NCBI GenBank assembly: GCA_032821775.1 | Contig: JAVLRN010000015.1 | Location: 124,001-188,000, forward strand | Origin: Sanguinoderma infundibulare | Lineage: Eukaryota > Basidiomycota > Agaricomycetes > Polyporales > Polyporaceae | Direction: 5' to 3' | Length of the DNA stretch: 64,000 nucleotides | Part shown: one piece after another, positions 1-12,161 of the stretch | Position numbering within the stretch: position 1 is the stretch's first letter | How the letters are laid out: every line of letters begins with the position of its first letter | Notes under the pieces: generated by a model | Told to the model about the DNA's origin: nothing | Database searches by the model: none | Seen by the model: only the letters and a program-made list of their open reading frames with translations | Position numbers and translations under genes: made by a program

Positions 1-434
1 TCAGCGGATCCAGATCCAACGTCGAACACTGGCGCACCTACATCTCACAGGGTCAATCGACAAAGGATTGTTGACAGCGCTCCATGTTCGAAGAATGGCC
101 CCAGGTCTCAAAGCGAGATGATAGCTGACGGTGTGCAGAGTTCGTTTTCGACAACATCATATGAACCTTCGGCGGCGATGCCAGAGATTACGCATTCACC
201 GCCACGACTCTAGGGCAGTACCGCTCTCCACGTTGGGCGGCGTCGCTCGTGCGAACGACATGGTCTCATGATGCTCTAGAAGTGAGAAGCACAACGCCAG
301 CGGTCAGGTGCCAAAGTGTATAGGAAGGGTCGCAAGGGCCAGGTTTCAGAGTAAGACGGCCTACCCTTGCCTGCTCAGACGAGCGCTCGAGATCGCGCCA
401 TCGCTGCAACGTTCCACGCCCGGGAACCTAGTAA
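1..434. other. No recognisable gene
   Basis: I see no coding-like segment, RNA gene or repeat here. It lies downstream of the weakly supported minus-strand gene that starts the window. Confidence 0.4.
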
Positions 435-2205
435 TTATATTTTGACGTCCGCATCCCGCATCACATCGAAAGCATAAGACAGCAAGCTCGTCAGCACCCG
501 CCATATCAATGGCGCAGGGAACACCGATAAAGGACGGCTGGACGGCAGGACCGCGCTGAACACGTACACCCCCAAAGGCACGAGGAAGACGAGAGGAATG
601 AGTATAACACACATTGACGTGATGCGGTGATGGAACCACTCTTGGCGAAGCGAAGAAGAGCATGCAGAGGGCAACGCGATGGAGATGTTGACGATGCTCG
701 GCTGCCTCTGACATGAGGGGGGAGGCATGGACAAGGACATGGCGTGCGACGCTTCCCCCATCCTATCGTGAGGTAGCGCAGACGACGGGTGCGATGGGGT
801 GTGTAGGGAGAGGTTCAGGCCGAATCCGGGGGAGGAGTTTGGGCTGCTGCACGTCGAGTGCGTGTAGATAGTGGATGAAGGAGAAGCTGGCGAACTGGGA
901 GGGCAAGTGTTACATCCGTGATATGGGTAAGTGAGGGATGTCCGGCGTCGGCATGATTGAGGGGAGGCATGTTGAGGATAAGTTCTGGGCATAGGGGATG
1001 ATGGAAAAGGTTTCGCTTCAGAGATATGCTCTGGCCACGAGTCGACATGAGCGCTGGGTGGGCGGTACGACCACGGGCGCCGATGAGCCACTGGAGGGTT
1101 GGCAAGATGATGAGGCATGGCGTGGACCCGAGAGTTAGGGATACATGGTCCAAAGACGTCCTCTTCGGTATACATCGGAGGCGTCTGGAAAGCTGCCTGC
1201 GCAATCGAAGGACGACGCCAGGGAGGTAGGTCCGTACCTTCGAAGTCGAAGTGAGTGGGTGCGTGCCTACAGCGGACTTCATTTCCGAGCATACGCGCCC
1301 CATGTATTAACGCTACAGGAGAGCGAGAGTCCCAGATCATGGGGTGAGCGCGCATATAGAACCCGGGAGGAAGCGGGGTCGCTGGGTGACCGAGTGTTTG
1401 CAGTCTCTGCAGACGTTCTAGACGCGAGGGTAAGCTTCAAAAGCTTGGGAATGGCTTCACATAATGAGCTAACCAGTTGGAAGTTCTTGCACAGTCGCAT
1501 CAGTCTGCACAGGCGCTGCGGTAGACCGACGAGGGTGCTGGCTAGACAGCAGAGTACCGCGATCCAGACCGAGAGAAGAGGAAGCGGAATCGTGTTGTGT
1601 GATAACGTTGGAGTAGGTGGGAGGAGCCGCATTTAACACGTCAGCAGCGGCATCTACGAGAGAGCATGTATGAGTGATATGCTGTATACATGCACCAGAA
1701 CGCATATAACACCACACGCACCGAAGCTAGAGACGATCTCCTCGATGTCCTCAAACGAAGGAATGAAGTCGAGAAGCGACGACGGCTCCGGACTCGGGGC
1801 GCCCTCGGACGGCGGAGAAGTCTGACATCCCACTTCGTCGAACGCCTTCACGAGCTGCTCATCGGCCTGGTCGAGTAACGGGAGGAACTGCATCATTGAC
1901 GGGGAGAGGAGGCTGCGCGGCGGAAGAACGGTGAGAGAAGAAGGGTGACGCGTCGTGAGTGACAAGCCCTGCATCTAGGACTTGCTCGACCATTCGCGAT
2001 TGCATCGTCCCATCCACATATACCACATGTTTGTGGGCGCAAGCGCGCGCGGTGGGGAAACCGGCTCACGACGACTTCGAGGCGACGCATGCATCCACAG
2101 GACCCTAATACCCCGATGAAGCAGGTGAGCCAATTGTAAAGGAAAACGCTGATGGATGCTCACATTGGCGATGGGAACATACTCTGTGCGTGTGCGACTT
2201 GCCAT
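435..2205 (-). CDS. Hypothetical multi-exon protein
   Basis: I do not recognise the family. Several minus-strand segments look like exons of one gene. A segment at about 1735-1920 contains LLDQADEQLVKAFDEVG and an acidic stretch ending EEIVSSF. It joins by a plausible 69-nt GT-AG intron to a segment at about 1490-1668 (DAAADVLNAAPPTYS). A long Ser/Pro/His-rich segment follows to the stop at 435, with one hydrophobic stretch near the C terminus (about 570-630) that could be a membrane segment. An upstream segment near 1975-2045 reads VVYVDGTMQSRMVEQVLDAG. Exon borders, the true start and the frame through 1200-1450 are uncertain: two alternative splicings stay open. It could also be a decaying gene. 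Function unknown. Confidence 0.35.
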
Positions 2206-3549
2206 TTCCAGGTGACTTGATCAAGACGGCAAGCACTAGAACACGGCATCCGTAGTTACATGTTCATCGCCGTGGGATGCTTGACATTGAATTCCAATGG
2301 AGCCAGTGGAATGCGGACTTGGCGGGAGTCGACAGATGCTGCAGGGAGATACACAGCGAAGCGCCACGCCCAGTGCGCTTTGCCTTCATCCTGGATCGCG
2401 TCGATGGAGGGTATCCTCCTGGAGAACCAAAATTTCAGGTGAGCCTCTCAAAACCCCAGCGTTGGATCGCAGGAGTTTGACCAATTTACGTCTAGGAAGT
2501 CAGGAAGCATTCTCCAGCTCGATCACTGGTCCAAACAGGAACTGGTGATGCCACATGAGGCGTCCTCGAGGCTCGCAGTCTCGCGTGGCATAGACACATC
2601 CCGTCTCCTCTGACGCGCATAGTCGGAGGTTTATGCAATGGCGAGGCTTCAGAGAGACGATCGATAGAACTGTGGGCGTCATTGATCTGCGGTTCTCCCA
2701 GGTACGTGGCACCCGTATGCGAAATGTGCCCAGTTGTAGGCTAACGCATCCCGCGCAAAAGAAAGATCCAGTTCGATTGGACGTTCTCGCCCGCACTCCG
2801 GCCTGACCGTGACCTAAGGAAGAACAGCAAACTCACTAGTCTTATCATCCCTCCGACCTATCGGTTGCCGATACAAACGGAGACAGCTAGGCTTGCGTCA
2901 AAGCCAGTATTCTGCCCCCAAGTACAGACCGATGGTGTAGATCACGAAGAAAGGCGAGCATCAGCGAATGGGCGCGGCACAACAAGAACAAAACACTCAC
3001 AAGTAAACGTACGAGTACAAGGGATAGCGCACATATCCTTTCGACGGTCGGTAAATGGCGGCGGCATTGTGGTAGGCAAGCGCTGGCCAGAGGGCTGTCT
3101 GGACGCGGACATATGCGTCATGAGTGTAGGTGGGTATATGCGTTGGCGGGACATACACGAATAGACGAATGGAAAGATCGATGTGTGCATGTGCGCTGCA
3201 GTTAGGTGTAAATCATAAGCAACCAGTTACAAAACAAATCACAACGGAGATGTACGAATACCATGAACCGCCTTCCAGGTAGGGCCGCAGATATGCTACA
3301 GAGAGTTGACAGTCCATTTAGGACGTCAATCAACGCGGAACGGTCAGCTTCGCAGCAACATATGATAGCGTAACACTCACCAGGCCAAATTACTCACAAC
3401 TCTAACACAAATTCTCGAGATAACACTGGAACCAGTCGGATGTAGAGCGGCCGGAAGATAAAAATGTTAGGGGGTCGTGTCACCCATATGTTCACCCAGC
3501 CATATAGTTGCACACGACTCGTGAGGATTATCATTTTGCCATGCAGCGA
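2206..3549. other. Intergenic region, nothing recognised
   Basis: Only short overlapping frames without codon bias or motifs are present. It separates the hypothetical gene on the left from the 3' end of SDHC. Confidence 0.4.
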
Positions 3550-4360
3550 CTACATCAGCACGAGAGCAATAGTGGAGACTGCGGTGGCTCCGAGGACGGC
3601 GTAACCAGAGGAGTAGGCGCCCTTGAGCGTCAGGACTTTGCGAAGAAGGCAAACGCTAGTCAGAAGACGGCCATATGCGGGTACCGGGGGTACGCGGCAA
3701 CGAACGGATGCACTCACACTTGCCCATATCCCAACCCAAGTGACGGAGGCCGTTCAAGGAGTGGAATGCGAACGGCGCGGCGAGGATAAGCTTGCCGGCG
3801 TACTTGACGGATTCGGGGAAGCCCGCGATGGTCTCGACGACCTGTGCGGAGCTGAATGTTTCGGGGGCAACTAGGTATGCCAGGGCGTAGCCGTACAGCA
3901 CTATCAGGCAGGAGGGTGGTGTCTCAGGCACGAATGCGACGAGAAAACGGGCTGAGGGGTACTTACGAACACTCAGACCAGCACCGGTGATACGGTTGGC
4001 AATAGACCCGAGCCAGGTGAGTTGGGGCTGGTAGATGGTGAAGTGGGGCGAAGAGGGACGGCGGAGACGCTGCTTGTTCAGGATGTCTTGGGCGGCGGAA
4101 GGAGGAAGCGACTCGGTTTGGATGGAGCTGCAGTGTGGACGCATATATTCAGTCACCAGCTCACCAAGTACGCGTTGGAGATAATGTACCCACCGCTTCG
4201 CGACGAGATTGCGAAGAGCCGGGATTTTGGCCACTGTGCACACGAGTTTTAGTTCGACGTCCGGGAGCAAGCACCAGGATTTCATGCACGTACCATTCCT
4301 GGGCCTCATGGCCGCCTGCCTGAGAGCGGGACCGAGACCAAGAGCACGGTGAGCAAACAT
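3550..4360 (-). CDS. SDH3: Succinate dehydrogenase cytochrome b560 subunit (SDHC)
   Basis: This is the membrane anchor and haem/ubiquinone-site subunit of mitochondrial complex II. Exons (minus strand) are 4294-4360, 4194-4233, 3967-4127, 3718-3900 and 3550-3635, all with GT-AG introns. They give 178 residues, the usual size. Seen in the sequence: a presequence with Arg and Ala, then NKQRLRRPSSPHFTIYQPQ (the conserved SPHxxIYxPQ entry), a first membrane span with RITGAGLSVLLYG, and FAFHSLNGLRHLGWD, which carries the haem-ligand histidine region. A last helix ends TIALVLM. From the family: residues in the SPH and HxxxGxRHLxWD regions form the quinone pocket targeted by carboxin-type fungicides. 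I see nothing broken. The 40-nt second exon is short but in phase. Confidence 0.93.
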
Positions 4361-5247
4361 GGTGGGATGGAGGAGAGCAGGTCGTCGTCGTCGGTGCTAC
4401 TGTCCTCCTCGCTATCCTGACGGCCTTGACGGAACGCTCGGCCGAGGTCGGGGATTATACCGTGATATCATTCCGGACCCTAACCCCAAGTCTCCATGTT
4501 GGAGCCAATCACCAATCGCGGATGACGACTCATCAGTAAACCGGGTTTGAGCTTTACAGGGACCTGTAATAAGCCATAGAGCTCTGTAGGCATCGTAGTG
4601 GTTCGTAGGTATCTCACGGCGTTATACAGTTCAGCATATGGCTCTGCAGCCATTTGGCGCATGCAACGATATCTTACAGTCTATAGCGGAGCGTGCTCCA
4701 GGGCCCTGTAGGATTTCGCCGGAGCCGGGGGAAATACTGTAGTGGCCTGTCGGATAGGTGCGCGGTCCCTGTAGTGCCATGTAGGATTGATGGGGAGATA
4801 TTGTAGAGCACTGCAATAGTCCCCTGGCGTATGGTAGTGTACGATGAATGGCTCTAGTTACTGTATAGTGGGCTCCCGGGCAGGCATTACTCGGGCGAGA
4901 CCCTGCAGCACTCTATCGTATCCGGCGACTTGCTACTGAGTCCTGCAGGGTGGGGCCGGATCCTGCGAAACCTTGCATAGCCCCCTAGCGCTTAGTATAG
5001 CCTTGCAGGCAGGTTGGCTGATGGTCCTGCCAGTGGTCTACTGCGTCAGGCCTTCAGGCCTGGCCCACTCAGTCACCCGGCTCTCCCTGAGCGGCACATC
5101 TTGCGGCGCACGAAGAGTTTAAAGCGCCGTCGTATCAATGCAGCAGTGAGCAGTGATACTGGCCAGCACTGGTTTGAGTCGTCAAAAACTACACAACCAC
5201 AACAATACAAAGTCCATCGAAAGCTATCCATGTTGTCCTAGACGATC
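4361..5247. repeat. Degenerate CTGTAG/CTGCAG-rich tract
   Basis: Between the SDHC start and the FunK1 stop, roughly 4555-5030 has many variants of a short motif (CTGTAG, CTGCAG, CCTGTAGG, TACAG) recurring about every 20-30 nt, with no credible reading frame. It looks like an eroded tandem repeat or repeat-derived element. I found no clear terminal repeats or target-site duplication. Confidence 0.4.
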
Positions 5248-8200
5248 TCATCCACGACTTCTCCCAGCATGGGAACCATGACGAGACTGCCTCCCTTTTG
5301 ACCCGCCCTCACGTCCGCTACCCTGAGTCCTGGAGCCAGTAGCACGACCGCTGGCTCCCCTGCTCGCCGTCTTCCTCGACCGAGTACCCCGAGCAGGCCC
5401 ACCCTCAGGCTCAGCTGCCGTCGGGCCATCCATGTCCATGCGAGAGTCATCGGCGTCACGACCTTTTGAACGAGGATTCGCGTTGGTCCTCCGACGCTTG
5501 GACGGCCCCGCCTCGACGGCGTCGGCGGCGTTGTCGTCGTCGTCCGCACGTCGTCTTGACCCCTTCGTCCTCGACCGAGTGCCCGCAGCAGGCCCGCCGT
5601 CGACCGCTGTTGAGCCGCCCATTTCTGAGTCCACACGAGAGGACTGAGCTCCATGGTCTTGCGAGATGAGATCCGCGTTTGCCTTCCGACGGTTTGACCG
5701 CCGTTTGGGAGTGGTCTCGGGCGCGGCGTCCTCGTTCGCCTGTTCGTCCAAGGTCGGCATGATAGACGCGACAGCGTTGGAGTTACCGGCAGAGACGAGG
5801 CCTCCGTCGTAGTCGAAGTCCTCCTCGTTCTCTGCGTATTCAGGTATAGGGTCATCCGGCTGTCGCTTCGAGTCTGCAAGGGCACGGCGAGACATCTTCG
5901 GTCCCATCCGGTTGTTAGCCGGCATGACGCTGTTCGTACGAATGTCAGGGAGGGAGTGTGTGATGGCCTTGTCGTCCTTCGGCCACTCCTGGTCCGGGGC
6001 AAGTGCGTCCTCGAAACATTGCAGGATCATGTCGTAGTCGACAGTGTCGGTGGCGCCCGCCATCACCTGGGACAGCCTGAGCATGAAGTTGGTAAGGGGC
6101 TTGTTGCCAGGAATCGTAAGCTTCTTCCATCCATACATGAGCCACACCATCTTGTCGTGAGAACATCTCTGGTCGTCGCCCTTTGGGAAGACTTTGAGGA
6201 AGGCGCCATCGCCGTCCGGATGTGAGTACTTGGTGTGTCGCAGAATAACCCAGACGAGGACCCAGTAGAAGGACTCCAGATCGTGGCTGATCCTATGAAT
6301 GACGCTGCCATCGGTAGGAACTAGGAGAAGTGAAATTGCCATGAAGTAGTATGTCCCCTGCATTCACATCAGTACAGAAAAGAAAGGAATATAGAAGAAG
6401 CGACTCACTGTGCGCTCTTTTAGATCACCACCTACATCTTCGCCCAAAAGGAGCCTCTCCAGTTCCCGGACACACAGCGAGCTCAGGTCCCCATCAGGGG
6501 CTTCGCAACTCATCGTCGAGAAGTCAAAGTCGTGGAGGAAGCCACCGAAGCTCGTGTTGTTTGTCCTGTCATCGACGATGAGGATGTTGCCTAGGCTGAC
6601 GTCACGATGCAGGATTCCCCCTCCGCTCATTGCGACTCTGTGACCTAAACGAACAATTATGAGCATCCTCGAACTCGCCTCGCAGAACGAACGGTTGACT
6701 CACCCTTGATGGCGTCACGCATTGCCGTAACAAGCTCTTTGGTGGACGTGAAGCTAGTCAACGGCCGCCCGACGGTGTCCACGGCGATTCGCATGTGACT
6801 ACGTTCACGGTGCCAGAACTTGTCACCATAGAGCTGCCTCCAAGTGAAAGTCTGATGCATTGGGCGCGGCTCAGGGGCGTTTCGGACGTTGACGGAAGAC
6901 AGCAAGGGGGGAGATGGGTCGTCGCGGTTTCGGGTTTTGGATTTGGTCCGGCCAGCAGTCAGGCGAGAGCAGTGATCGACGGTGTCCTGAGGTGCTGTCT
7001 CGCCGTAGAGCGCAGCTTCCCACCGCTTCACCTCCCATTCTCCAAGGTCTCCGCCGCACACCATCTTCGGCAATCCAACTCGCTTGTCCTCGTCGATAGC
7101 CCCCAGTCTAGCGTAGAAATCGCTCTCTGGTCGGCGGACGAGCTGACGCCATGCCTCCTTGATGACCGTGAGCTGCAGCGGGGCCGCGTCGTCTTCAGTA
7201 TCCTCCAGACCGCCATCAACTTCACAACGAGTGTCGCGAAGACCGAGCCAGGCGTTGGTCGCACGAGAGAAGAGGCGTCCGTTGACGCCAAGAGGCTTCA
7301 GCAAGATAAAAGCGGTAGGTTCAGAGGTCCCCAAGGCTGCATCGCAAGGGACCTCAGCGCGGCGTGCCTCATGCCATGCAAAGCCTTTGGTGTCGATGCC
7401 GAGCTGCGAGAGGCGCGGATCCAACCACTGGCGATCCTCATCCGTGAGCTTGCGCACGGTAGGATCGGCGCCGACAATAGGGCCGCCATCGCAAGGGTTA
7501 ACCAAGCGCCAGAAGAAACGCTGGATGAGCTTGAGATGGCTCGCCTTCTTCAGCGAAAGGCTCTTGGACACCACGGCGCAGGAGTGATCAAAGCGGATAA
7601 TGCGGAACGTATGGCCATAGACCCCGATGATGAACACGCAGAGGAAGCCGTGAGCATGCATGAGGCATCGTGCGTTGACAGCGATCTGGATCAGAGTCTC
7701 GACGTGCTTCAGGCCGACCCTGCAGAACGGGTCCTCCGCCTCGGTAGCCTTCGCCTCCATCGTCACGGCGATGTCGTTCCACTTGGGCTTGTCGGGGAGA
7801 GAGTCGATATCGAAACCGGGAAACGAAACAGCGAGGTCGGGGAAGGAGGTATGGTGGTCCTTTGCGAACGCTGCGAAGGGGAACTGCTGCTGGACGCGGT
7901 AGGCCTTGAAGAATGCGGGACGTTTGGCTTTTGGGAACGGGCGAACGAGCTCTTCGAAGCCCGCAATCTGCTAGTGGTTAGATCTTCCTCGCAATGCAGC
8001 TAACGCGAGGCACGTACCAGCGGATCGTAAGAGTCCAGCTCGCGGCCCTTCGCCGGGTTCCAACCACCGAAGGGGTCGCGGCCAGTGAAGTTGTCGGTGA
8101 ACGAGCAAGGGGTTTTGCAGGGTACGAACTTGCGCAAGTACGCGTCGGTCCTGTCATCGCAGATGTGGATCCTGTCGACGATCTCCTGGGCCCATGCCTC

Positions 8201-8347
8201 GCGCTGGCCCTCCTTGATGGTGTCTTCAACGACAACGGGATGCTTCTTAGCTTTCTTCGACAAGGGGGTGGCCTTAACGCCGCTCATACCTGAGATGCTT
8301 CCAGAGTGGAAGAAGTGAGAGTTGAAGGATCCGGTTGAGATAGACAT
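5248..8347 (-). CDS. FunK1-type protein kinase
   Basis: A fungal-expansion protein kinase of unknown substrate. Exons are 8018-8347, 6704-7967, 6409-6644 and 5248-6357 (minus), in phase, giving 979 residues. Exon 2 holds the long N-terminal region typical of FunK1 proteins. The catalytic loop ILHRDVSLGNIL is at about residues 542-553, followed by HDFDFS (DFD instead of the usual DFG, at about 570-572). The motif SHDLESFYWVLVW in exon 4 is a FunK1 hallmark. From about residue 755 the protein is a charged, low-complexity tail with several Arg/Lys clusters (for example KRRSNRRK and SKRRRT), probably nuclear-targeting. Within the tail a unit ending GGPxxGTRSR occurs twice. The gene is intact. Its near-identical copy starts at 61666; that copy has three more bases in exon 2 and a short extra stretch in exon 4. 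Confidence 0.88.
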
Positions 8348-9760
8348 TTTATAGTGGTGAGGCGGAGTTGGTGCTCAGTAGTGGTTGGGAATGAACAATG
8401 GTGGGATAACGGCGCTAATCAATTGAGAAAGTCAACACTGGTCGGAGTCACGGGTACGGAGTATTCCGCGCATGGAAAGAGCCAGTGCTCCGCGTAAACA
8501 GATTTCGCTTACCGGATACAGCGTTGGTTCAGATTGCCTTCAAGTTGGCCGGCTGAGCTTGAATATCGCAGTAACTGTGACTCCCTGGGCCAACTGCGCT
8601 GTTGAGGGATGTTGTCACAATAAGCCGATCAGTGTCAGCTGTCCTTCTGCAAGTGCTCTATGGCGGATGTGTCCGATGAAAAGGTGGGTGCGAGCAGGGG
8701 TGTGTTCGGTGGCCGTACTATGACAACGCCGAGACTCTGTATACGTCATTCAGTTTTGCCAAAGCTTTTATTGAGTGGCTGGTAATGCACAATACCTTTG
8801 TCGCTTGAACCACTTGGTCGGAAGCTTATGAAAGGAGAAAGATGGTTGGAGTGTGGCGCGAACCGCGTGCTGGCTGCGCGATGTTGGAATCTGTGGCGAT
8901 TTAGCGCCCAAAGGGCCGAAACGGCAAGTATAGCCGAAGCGGAGCTGAAATGTCTTAACCACCACTGAGGCAGTTTTACTGGCATCCTCACTTATCGTCC
9001 CTCTTGACTACACCAAGACCCAATAGTGTACTGTACTCGATGAGTAACAGACCAGCAAGAGTCATTCCTACTCATCCCTGGAGGTATTCCGAGATCATCC
9101 CAGATCCTTGAGTAGGCTGATTGAGCTTAGAAGACAGATGATCGATGAACGCTGATGTTATGATCAAGCGATGGAGCTATTAACACTGCCCAGAAAGGGA
9201 TCTCGACTGTGCGTGGTGATTGCGACCATGTGAACTACTCAGGACTCTCCTACTTATCAAGGAAGGAGAGGAAAAGATGGAATGGCGGACGGGATGGAGC
9301 GCGCGACTCCGGCCGGGGCTACCCAATTCTTGTGATACGTAGAGAGTATGATTGGATCGCGCCACAACCATCCTGCGTTACATCTGCGCGGATGACATTG
9401 AACGTTGCCGTCGTGGTGCCGGGCATGTCACCGTGAACGCCGGCGCCTCCTTTCAGTGCTAAATGTTAAACCCTGATGGCGATTGTTGGCAAAGCTTGCG
9501 GGCGATGATTCATGCTTCCATAAGCTACATGTAGTAGAGGGTCACGACAGCGCAAGGAGTATGATTGGTGACCGGCCAAGACGTTGAAGGCTAGGTCTGG
9601 CCTGGCCCCACGTGCAGCTTCGGGTAATAGGCGCTGGTTTAGGGCAGGTTGATCATCGCAGCCGAGCGCACTTTGATCCCTCTCCGAGTCCACCGTTGAT
9701 TCTCCACCGTTCCGAATCCCTCAGATATCCAACCCGTCGATCTGTACATCCCTATCCATC
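8348..9760. other. Intergenic part of left duplication arm
   Basis: This is the divergent spacer between the kinase start and the F-box-type pseudogene, and it is homologous to 60041-61665. Two frames are preserved in both arms (8746-8991 and 9180-9371 on minus; 61028-61270 and 60587-60856 on plus). They show frameshifts or different ends between the copies, so I do not call them genes. Confidence 0.6.
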
Positions 9761-11531
9761 ATGAATTTTGCATATGTTGCTCGGCGCCCTACGTGTCGCT
9801 CTCAACGTGCTGATCACTTGGCATGTGTACTTAGGTTGCAGGAACGTTTGAATAGCGACGTCCTGTTGAAACTCCTCGGTGGGCTCGATTCCTCCCCAGG
9901 GACTCTAATCGCTCTTTCCGAGATGTGCCGATGGCTTCGAAACACTTGAAAACCAGACATAATCGCAAGCGGTCGCCGGCAGCTTTCTCATCCGGTTTAA
10001 AGCCTCGAACAGCTTCTACCTTCCTCACTGTGGATATACGTCAGGTACGAAAAGCGTTTGGACAGCATCGCGGTAATATAAAAATGGTCTTGCTTTCAGG
10101 GACCTGGCCATACTCCATGACTGCCCGGACAAGGATAAGGGGCTTCGCGAGTACGGCGCTACCCGACACAGCGGCTGGCGAGACACCGTGTACGATGCAG
10201 AAAGCCCTTATCTTTTTGTCGCGTTCTTGGTGACCCATGGCTTGCACGAATCCCGCAACACTTACGTAGACTGTCACTCCCCATGGACGGCCAAGACTAC
10301 ATACATGGCATTTCTTGGTCCAACCTCAAGGCGATACTGTCGTTTCCCAGTCTACGAGATCTGGAGATTTCGGGACTCATTTTCTGTCCCGTGAAGCTCC
10401 GATCCGAGTCCGATGATTTCTATGTCGGCTCTTGCTCTCCACTCACCTCCTTCTGTTACGAACGGAATTCGTCGATGTCCGACCGTGTAGGCAATGCGGA
10501 AGAAGACGCGTTGACTGCAATGTTGAACAAGGTCTGCCCCTCGCTCCAGACGTTGAGCCTCCCCAGCGTGCCTGCGCCAATACAGGCTGTGTCGACGTGG
10601 ACGTGGCCCAACTTGCACGAGTTGCGGTTCCGTGGAGATTGGTGAACGTCGTTACCATTTCGCCCAGCCACAGTGCCCTTTGCCAACATACCTCGATTGT
10701 GCACCATAGAGCTCACCTTGCGGAAGACGAGCCCGCTACCGGACGACCCACCCGCACAGCCGCTATGGCCACCAGGAGTTGTCGCAGCGTCTCCAGAGCC
10801 GGAATTGGAGCGAATGGTCTTGACCAATCCATGTTTAAGTGATGGTTTTTACGAATACTTTTCTCCCTCCCTCCGGATGCTCTCCCTAGCGCGCGTCGAG
10901 CATGCTGACTGCCGGTGGTTAGGCTTCACCATCCTGACGTCCTCTGAGACGTTGGACATCTTGTGGTGGTGCCACCTTCCACGGCTCGTCGAGCTCGAGC
11001 TCGAGTACGACGTGCACAGCGGCGACGAATACCTCCTACGGCACCTCGTCCTCGCTTATCCACACCTGAACACCCTGACTATCTACCGCAACCACTCATT
11101 GCTGAACTGGAAAAGTGACGAAATGTGTCTGGTGAGCCTCGAGTACTCGCCATGATGATGTAGCATGTAAACTGAATTGATGAGTGCTCATAGGATGTGG
11201 TGGCAAGCGCGCGCACTCCCGAATCTCATTCGCTTGCGTACGCGACCTTTCCATTACCGTGGCGCCCGAGGTCGAGGGGCTCTGAGGTCTTCGGATATTC
11301 TATGGGGAGGAACCCATCAACGAGTTCTCGCAGCGCCTGGAGTGAGTCGCCTTGGAACTCGCTGAGGCTATCAGCCCGTCCTTGGAAAGCATAGTGTTGT
11401 GGAGGCCAGGGCCGGAAACCAGCTGTCCGCAGTGGGTTCCATTCTCTGGGCACCGCGGCGGCAGCAACGACGCAGAGGCACGTTGTGTGGTTCACGTACG
11501 ACAGGAGGCTGAGATAGGGTTTGCGGACTAG
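9761..11531 (+). pseudogene. F-box/LRR-like gene, decayed (left copy)
   Basis: The N-terminal part reads LQERLNSDVLLKLLGGLDSS then ALSEMCRWLRNT, resembling the F-box of basidiomycete F-box proteins. Later parts are LRR-like (LEISGLIFCPVKL, LVELELEYDV, LNTLTIYRN). Lesions seen by comparison with the right copy are: a TGA at 9947-9949 where the other copy has a Cys codon (TGC); an apparent 1-nt frameshift just upstream of 10283; an in-frame TGA at 10643-10645 (DW-stop-TS versus EHWTSS); and another TGA near 11346 where the other copy reads LEVVGA. Homology ends with the stop near 11531. An intact ancestor would be a substrate adaptor of an SCF ubiquitin ligase. This copy cannot make a full protein. 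Confidence 0.75.
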
Positions 11532-12161
11532 TTGGAGTATGAACGTCGAGTTGCAGCGCGATCGACGGTGATGAGTCGCACAGAAGTGCAGCCACAAGTG
11601 GGCCATCCCAAAGCACTACACCTGCAGTGAAATTGAATAGTCATCTGGGGCCAAGTTATGAAACATGCCCGCTATCAGAGCCTGTATCGAATGCGCCAAC
11701 ACCCTGAGCCGACGTACCAAGTTTGCGGTTGTCTGAATTTGTGTTTCTAATGTGCGTGTGAGCGGTCCGGGGGCAACCCATTCGTCGCTTACGATTCGTA
11801 CACCATCGAAGCCCGTTCCGTCTAAAATGGTGTGAGGAGAAGAAGCGGAGGATGCTTTCCACAGGCGGAGCTCCTCCCCGTGGCGTGCCAGCACAAGTTC
11901 AAGGTAGTGCTTCCCATAGACCCATCTACGATAAATCAGCCTACGAAAGCAACTCAAGCGAGAGTTCGAAAAGGTGCCATGCAGAAAATAGCAAGAGTCG
12001 AATAAACGGTACCACATGAGGCTGCGCAGCTGAACAGAAAAGTGCTGCACTGAGCGTTAGAACATGCCCGCCACGAGAGCTAGTGCTCAAAGGAATAGTC
12101 CACGATGGAAAACAGGGCAGAGTACTCGTACAGCGTCACCTCGTGCACCGCTCCCGACGCT
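11532..12161. other. Intergenic region with one unclear frame
   Basis: A minus-strand frame of 144 codons (11616-12050) is open but has no motif I recognise and no homologous partner by the right arm. I do not call it a gene. Confidence 0.35.

Larger units (their letters stand above)
5248..11531. repeat. Left arm of inverted segmental duplication
   Basis: This block (kinase on minus, intergenic, F-box-type gene on plus) is matched in reverse orientation by 58374-64000. Matches are collinear through coding exons, introns and intergenic DNA. Examples: the start region of the kinase (8347 versus 61666), the intergenic stretch at 8746-8991 versus 61028-61270, 9180-9371 versus 60587-60800, and the F-box N-terminal region (9830-10020 versus 59840-60015). 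Indels of tens of bases occur in the intergenic and F-box parts. The partner of the 5248-6010 part lies beyond the window. Confidence 0.9.

Noticed and set aside
6795..8003. 402-codon plus-strand frame
   Set aside because: It is antisense to FunK1 exon 2; the minus strand carries the conserved protein and splice sites, repeated at 62.0-63.3 kb.
5248..11531. Repeat-induced point mutation as the cause of F-box decay
   Set aside because: The Cys-to-stop change is TGC to TGA, not C-to-T, and indels are frequent. The pattern is ordinary decay, and RIP is not typical of this group.
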